From contig LCZK01000006.1 in assembly GCA_001025035.1 (NCBI GenBank), positions 186,001 through 250,000 on the forward strand: a DNA stretch of 64,000 nt, written 5' to 3'. The DNA is from Actinobacteria bacterium IMCC26207 (GTDB lineage: Bacteria; Actinomycetota; Acidimicrobiia; Acidimicrobiales; Microtrichaceae). Below are positions 61,792 through 64,000 of the stretch, one piece after another. The first letter of the stretch is position 1. Every line of letters starts with the position of its first letter. A program made the translations under genes and the position numbers. The notes below the pieces were generated by a model that saw only the letters and a program-made list of their open reading frames with translations, was not told where the DNA came from and ran no database searches.

Positions 61792-62433
61792 ATGAACCCA
61801 AACACAGTACTGCTTGCGTTCACCATTGGGTTGAGCCCGCTTGCAGCGCTCGCTTCGTTGCTACTGCTGAGTTCTGAGCGAGGCACCAGAAAGGCAGCGG
61901 CTCTTGCCGTTGGTTGGGTCACAGCAGTGGCCGTGGTGGGGTTTGGAACCCTGTTTCTTGAGGGCCAAGTCGAGAGCGGCTCCGGCAGTGCATCAGCCAC
62001 CATCACAGCGGTCATCGACATTCTGCTTGGCGTGATTGCAATTTTCGCAGCGATTCGCGTACGCCGGCAGGAACAACATGGTGGAAAGAAGACTCCAAAG
62101 TGGCTCAGTCGGCTTGACCAGATGTCGCCACTTCCAGCCCTGGTACTCGGTGCGTTCCTGCCTCCCTATGCACTCGCTGTAGCTGGTGCCAACAATATTT
62201 TGAAGGACTACAGCAGCCAGTCAGCGCAGTTCGGCGCAATGGTCATCTTCACCCTTATTGCTTCGCTTGATGTGCTGGTCCCGTTGCTCGTCGTACTCGG
62301 CAGCCGCCAGCCCGAGCCACTTCTTGCCAAGTGGCGGGCACTGCTGCTTGAACATTGGCCCAAAGTATTGCTCTGGTTGTTCCTGCTCATCGGGCTGTAT
62401 CTCATTGCCAAGGGTGTGAATGCGCTGGTTTGA
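61792..62433 (+). CDS. GAP-family (Sap-like) integral membrane protein
   Basis: About 213 residues with six hydrophobic segments and a GLSPLAALASLLLLSSERG motif close to the start, like GAP/Sap family proteins, which in mycobacteria help export glycopeptidolipid or sulfolipid. In-frame ATGs at 61753 and 61792 lack a clear ribosome-binding site; I chose 61792 because the family begins just before this helix. Function inferred from family only. Confidence 0.6.
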   Translation: MNPNTVLLAFTIGLSPLAALASLLLLSSERGTRKAAALAVGWVTAVAVVGFGTLFLEGQVESGSGSASATITAVIDILLGVIAIFAAIRVRRQEQHGGKKTPKWLSRLDQMSPLPALVLGAFLPPYALAVAGANNILKDYSSQSAQFGAMVIFTLIASLDVLVPLLVVLGSRQPEPLLAKWRALLLEHWPKVLLWLFLLIGLYLIAKGVNALV

Positions 62434-62490
62434 GCCATCGAATTCGCCATCCGATTAGACTTAGGATGTTCGGATTTTAGGGGGTCTGTT

Positions 62491-64000
62491 ATGGCTGATG
62501 TAGCTGATGTGTCTGAGATAGCGACAACTCCAACAGGGGCCGGGCAACAACCCTCGATGGGGTTCTTGCTTGCCGGCTTATTGGCAGGCGCCGGAATTAT
62601 CCATCTGGTCATGATCCCCTCACACATCGGGGAGTCCTGGGCCGAAGGAATCGCTTTCGCGGTGGTGGGCTGGGCTCAGATTGCTGCGGGCGTTGCGCTG
62701 CTTCTAGGTCGAGGGTCGCGCAGGCTCTACACAGCAGTGATTCTTGGAAGCGCAGGGGTTGTTGGGCTGTGGGTTGTGAGCCGAACAGTCGGGCTTCCCT
62801 TCGGTGCACATGCAGGAGTTGTTGAATCAGTTGGACTAGTAGATCAGATTTGTGCGGCTCTAGAACTGGGAGCGGTACTAGTTGCCGGAGCAATGTTGTT
62901 CGTTCCATCTCGCCTGCGCATCGGCATGCTCGGCGCCTCAGTTGCAGCCATTGCCGTGCTTGGACTTGCAACGGCGGCCATTGTCAGCCCCGATGCATCT
63001 TCTCATGGTGCTCACGCAGATGGCCCTGCTAATGGCACTGCTACTGGCACTGCTGCTGGGGCAACCACGGGCCATGCAGATCACTCCGCAGGATCAGGGC
63101 ATGTCGCGCAGATGGCAGCGGTTGACCTTGCGCGCTGTGATTTAGGATTTAACCCTCAGTCCTACTGGGATGATGCGGCGAAAATGGGCGTCGATACCTA
63201 TGGCGGCGGGACCATGCAGGTGACGAGCGCTCCAACCTTGAACGAGCTTGTTGCCGGAGGGGACCCTCTTGAAGGCCGGGGTTCCGAGGGCCTTGACAAG
63301 CTGACAGCCGCCACCTCGCAAAGTTCTGGTGGTGAAGGCGCGGCGGCGGGCTTGATTGTTTCCCTCTCGGATGCCACCGATGCCGACTACACGGCTTGGA
63401 CGAGGTGGATGGGATCCATGGCTGCTTCAGGTACGGCTGGCGGTGGCCACGATCACGGAGCAACAGCCGCTGCAAGTTCTGCCGCCGCACCATCTGACAA
63501 CGGTGGTCACGGTGGCCATGCTGGCCCTCAGCCTTGGACTGCCATGGTGGATCAGAAGCAGTGTGACACCTTGGACGCAGAGCTTTCATTAGCTCGCTCG
63601 ACGGCCCTGAAGTACCCAACCGCTGCCGACGCAATGGCTGCAGGCTGGGAGCGAGTCACTTTTTATGTGCCTGGCATTGCGGCGCACTACATGAAGTACG
63701 GCATCGTTGATGGCAAATTCCAGATCGATCAGCCAGAGATGATTCTGTACGACGGCAACAGTCCCGAGGCACGAGTGGTTGGTCTGAGTTACTACATGAT
63801 TCAGCCAGGCCAAGTCGAGCCCAGCCAAGGCTTTACGGGGGCGAACGATCACTCGCATCGGCATGTGGGTTTGTGTAACAAGGAGGGTGTTGGGGTCATC
63901 GGCGATTCAACGCTCACGGCTGAAGAGTGCACAGCAATCGGTGGCATCAAGAGCGATGGCTCAAAAGGTTGGATGAGCCATGCCTGGGTCGTTCCGGGGT
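62491..64000 (+). CDS. Large His-rich membrane protein, cut by the window end
   Basis: Open from ATG 62491 (ggggg 7 bases upstream) to the right edge, at least 503 residues. Four hydrophobic segments come first (about 25-40, 55-72, 82-100, 120-155), then a His/Gly/Ala-rich extracytoplasmic region (repeats GTATGTAAG; HGAHADG, GGHDHGA, GGHGGHAG). A conserved-looking domain follows: YPTAADAMAAGWERVTFYVPGIAAHYMKYGI, MILYDG, GLSYYMIQPG, GANDHSHRHVGLC and MSHAWVVPG. The His motifs suggest metal binding. I recall similar actinobacterial proteins of unknown function but no named family. Confidence 0.8.
   Translation, partial: MADVADVSEIATTPTGAGQQPSMGFLLAGLLAGAGIIHLVMIPSHIGESWAEGIAFAVVGWAQIAAGVALLLGRGSRRLYTAVILGSAGVVGLWVVSRTVGLPFGAHAGVVESVGLVDQICAALELGAVLVAGAMLFVPSRLRIGMLGASVAAIAVLGLATAAIVSPDASSHGAHADGPANGTATGTAAGATTGHADHSAGSGHVAQMAAVDLARCDLGFNPQSYWDDAAKMGVDTYGGGTMQVTSAPTLNELVAGGDPLEGRGSEGLDKLTAATSQSSGGEGAAAGLIVSLSDATDADYTAWTRWMGSMAASGTAGGGHDHGATAAASSAAAPSDNGGHGGHAGPQPWTAMVDQKQCDTLDAELSLARSTALKYPTAADAMAAGWERVTFYVPGIAAHYMKYGIVDGKFQIDQPEMILYDGNSPEARVVGLSYYMIQPGQVEPSQGFTGANDHSHRHVGLCNKEGVGVIGDSTLTAEECTAIGGIKSDGSKGWMSHAWVVPG

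Overview
The window is a 64 kb piece of an actinobacterial chromosome centred on the replication origin. The gene order trxB-trxA, an N-acetylmuramoyl-amidase-like gene, parB-parA-rsmG-jag-yidC-yidD-rnpA-rpmH, then dnaA-dnaN-recF-dciA-gyrB-gyrA, a TadE-like gene, a DUF3566 gene and tRNA-Ile is characteristic of Actinomycetota. The moderate GC content, many GTG/TTG starts, an F420-type LLM oxidoreductase, an NDMA-type alcohol dehydrogenase and a mycothiol-type arsenate reductase fit this phylum. I infer an aquatic member of Acidimicrobiia or a relative; the class assignment is inference.

Layout. 1-4.9 kb: tail of a DUF6049-like protein, a transmembrane Ser/Thr kinase, thioredoxin reductase and thioredoxin, and a CwlM-like peptidoglycan-binding pseudo-amidase. 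5-10.7 kb (minus strand): chromosome partitioning, ribosome and membrane-insertion genes, with two parS sites. 10.7-21 kb (plus strand): rpmH-dnaA spacer, dnaA, the probable oriC (DnaA-trio element and a 23-bp tandem hairpin repeat), dnaN, recF, dciA, gyrB, gyrA. 21-25 kb: tRNA-Ile, a 45-residue membrane peptide coupled to a saccharopine-dehydrogenase-like protein, a FliA/WhiG-like sigma factor, a histidinol-phosphatase-like enzyme and TesB.

25-42 kb is the most distinctive part. It opens with pstC-pstA-pstB behind a PHO-box-like array. Two membrane-tethered phosphate-binding-type proteins follow, then a sortase-fold protein that contains no cysteine. A second PHO-box-like array precedes a small secreted four-cysteine protein, a second PstS and a paralogue of the small protein. 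After these come a GT-C membrane glycosyltransferase, a low-complexity membrane-anchored protein, an exosortase fused to an EpsI-like domain (Cys221/Arg266/His287) and a processive GT2 glycosyltransferase. Two of the secreted proteins share a C-terminal V-x-E-x-P-L + transmembrane + RR signal, which I propose as the substrate signal of this exosortase.

42-44.3 kb is an arsenic island: ArsR-phosphatase fusion, aquaporin, arsC, arsI. 44.3-64 kb is mostly catabolic and accessory: methylmalonate/malonate-semialdehyde dehydrogenase with a class III aminotransferase, an L,D-transpeptidase, an alcohol dehydrogenase, pyrE, acetolactate decarboxylase, an MFS transporter, a methyltransferase, an LLM oxidoreductase, PPK2, an enoyl-CoA hydratase-family protein, FAD and aldo-keto oxidoreductases, two lipoprotein esterases, a GAP-family membrane protein and a large His-rich membrane protein running off the right edge. 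Short tandem duplications (13-17 bp) sit on start or stop codons at three gene borders in this part.
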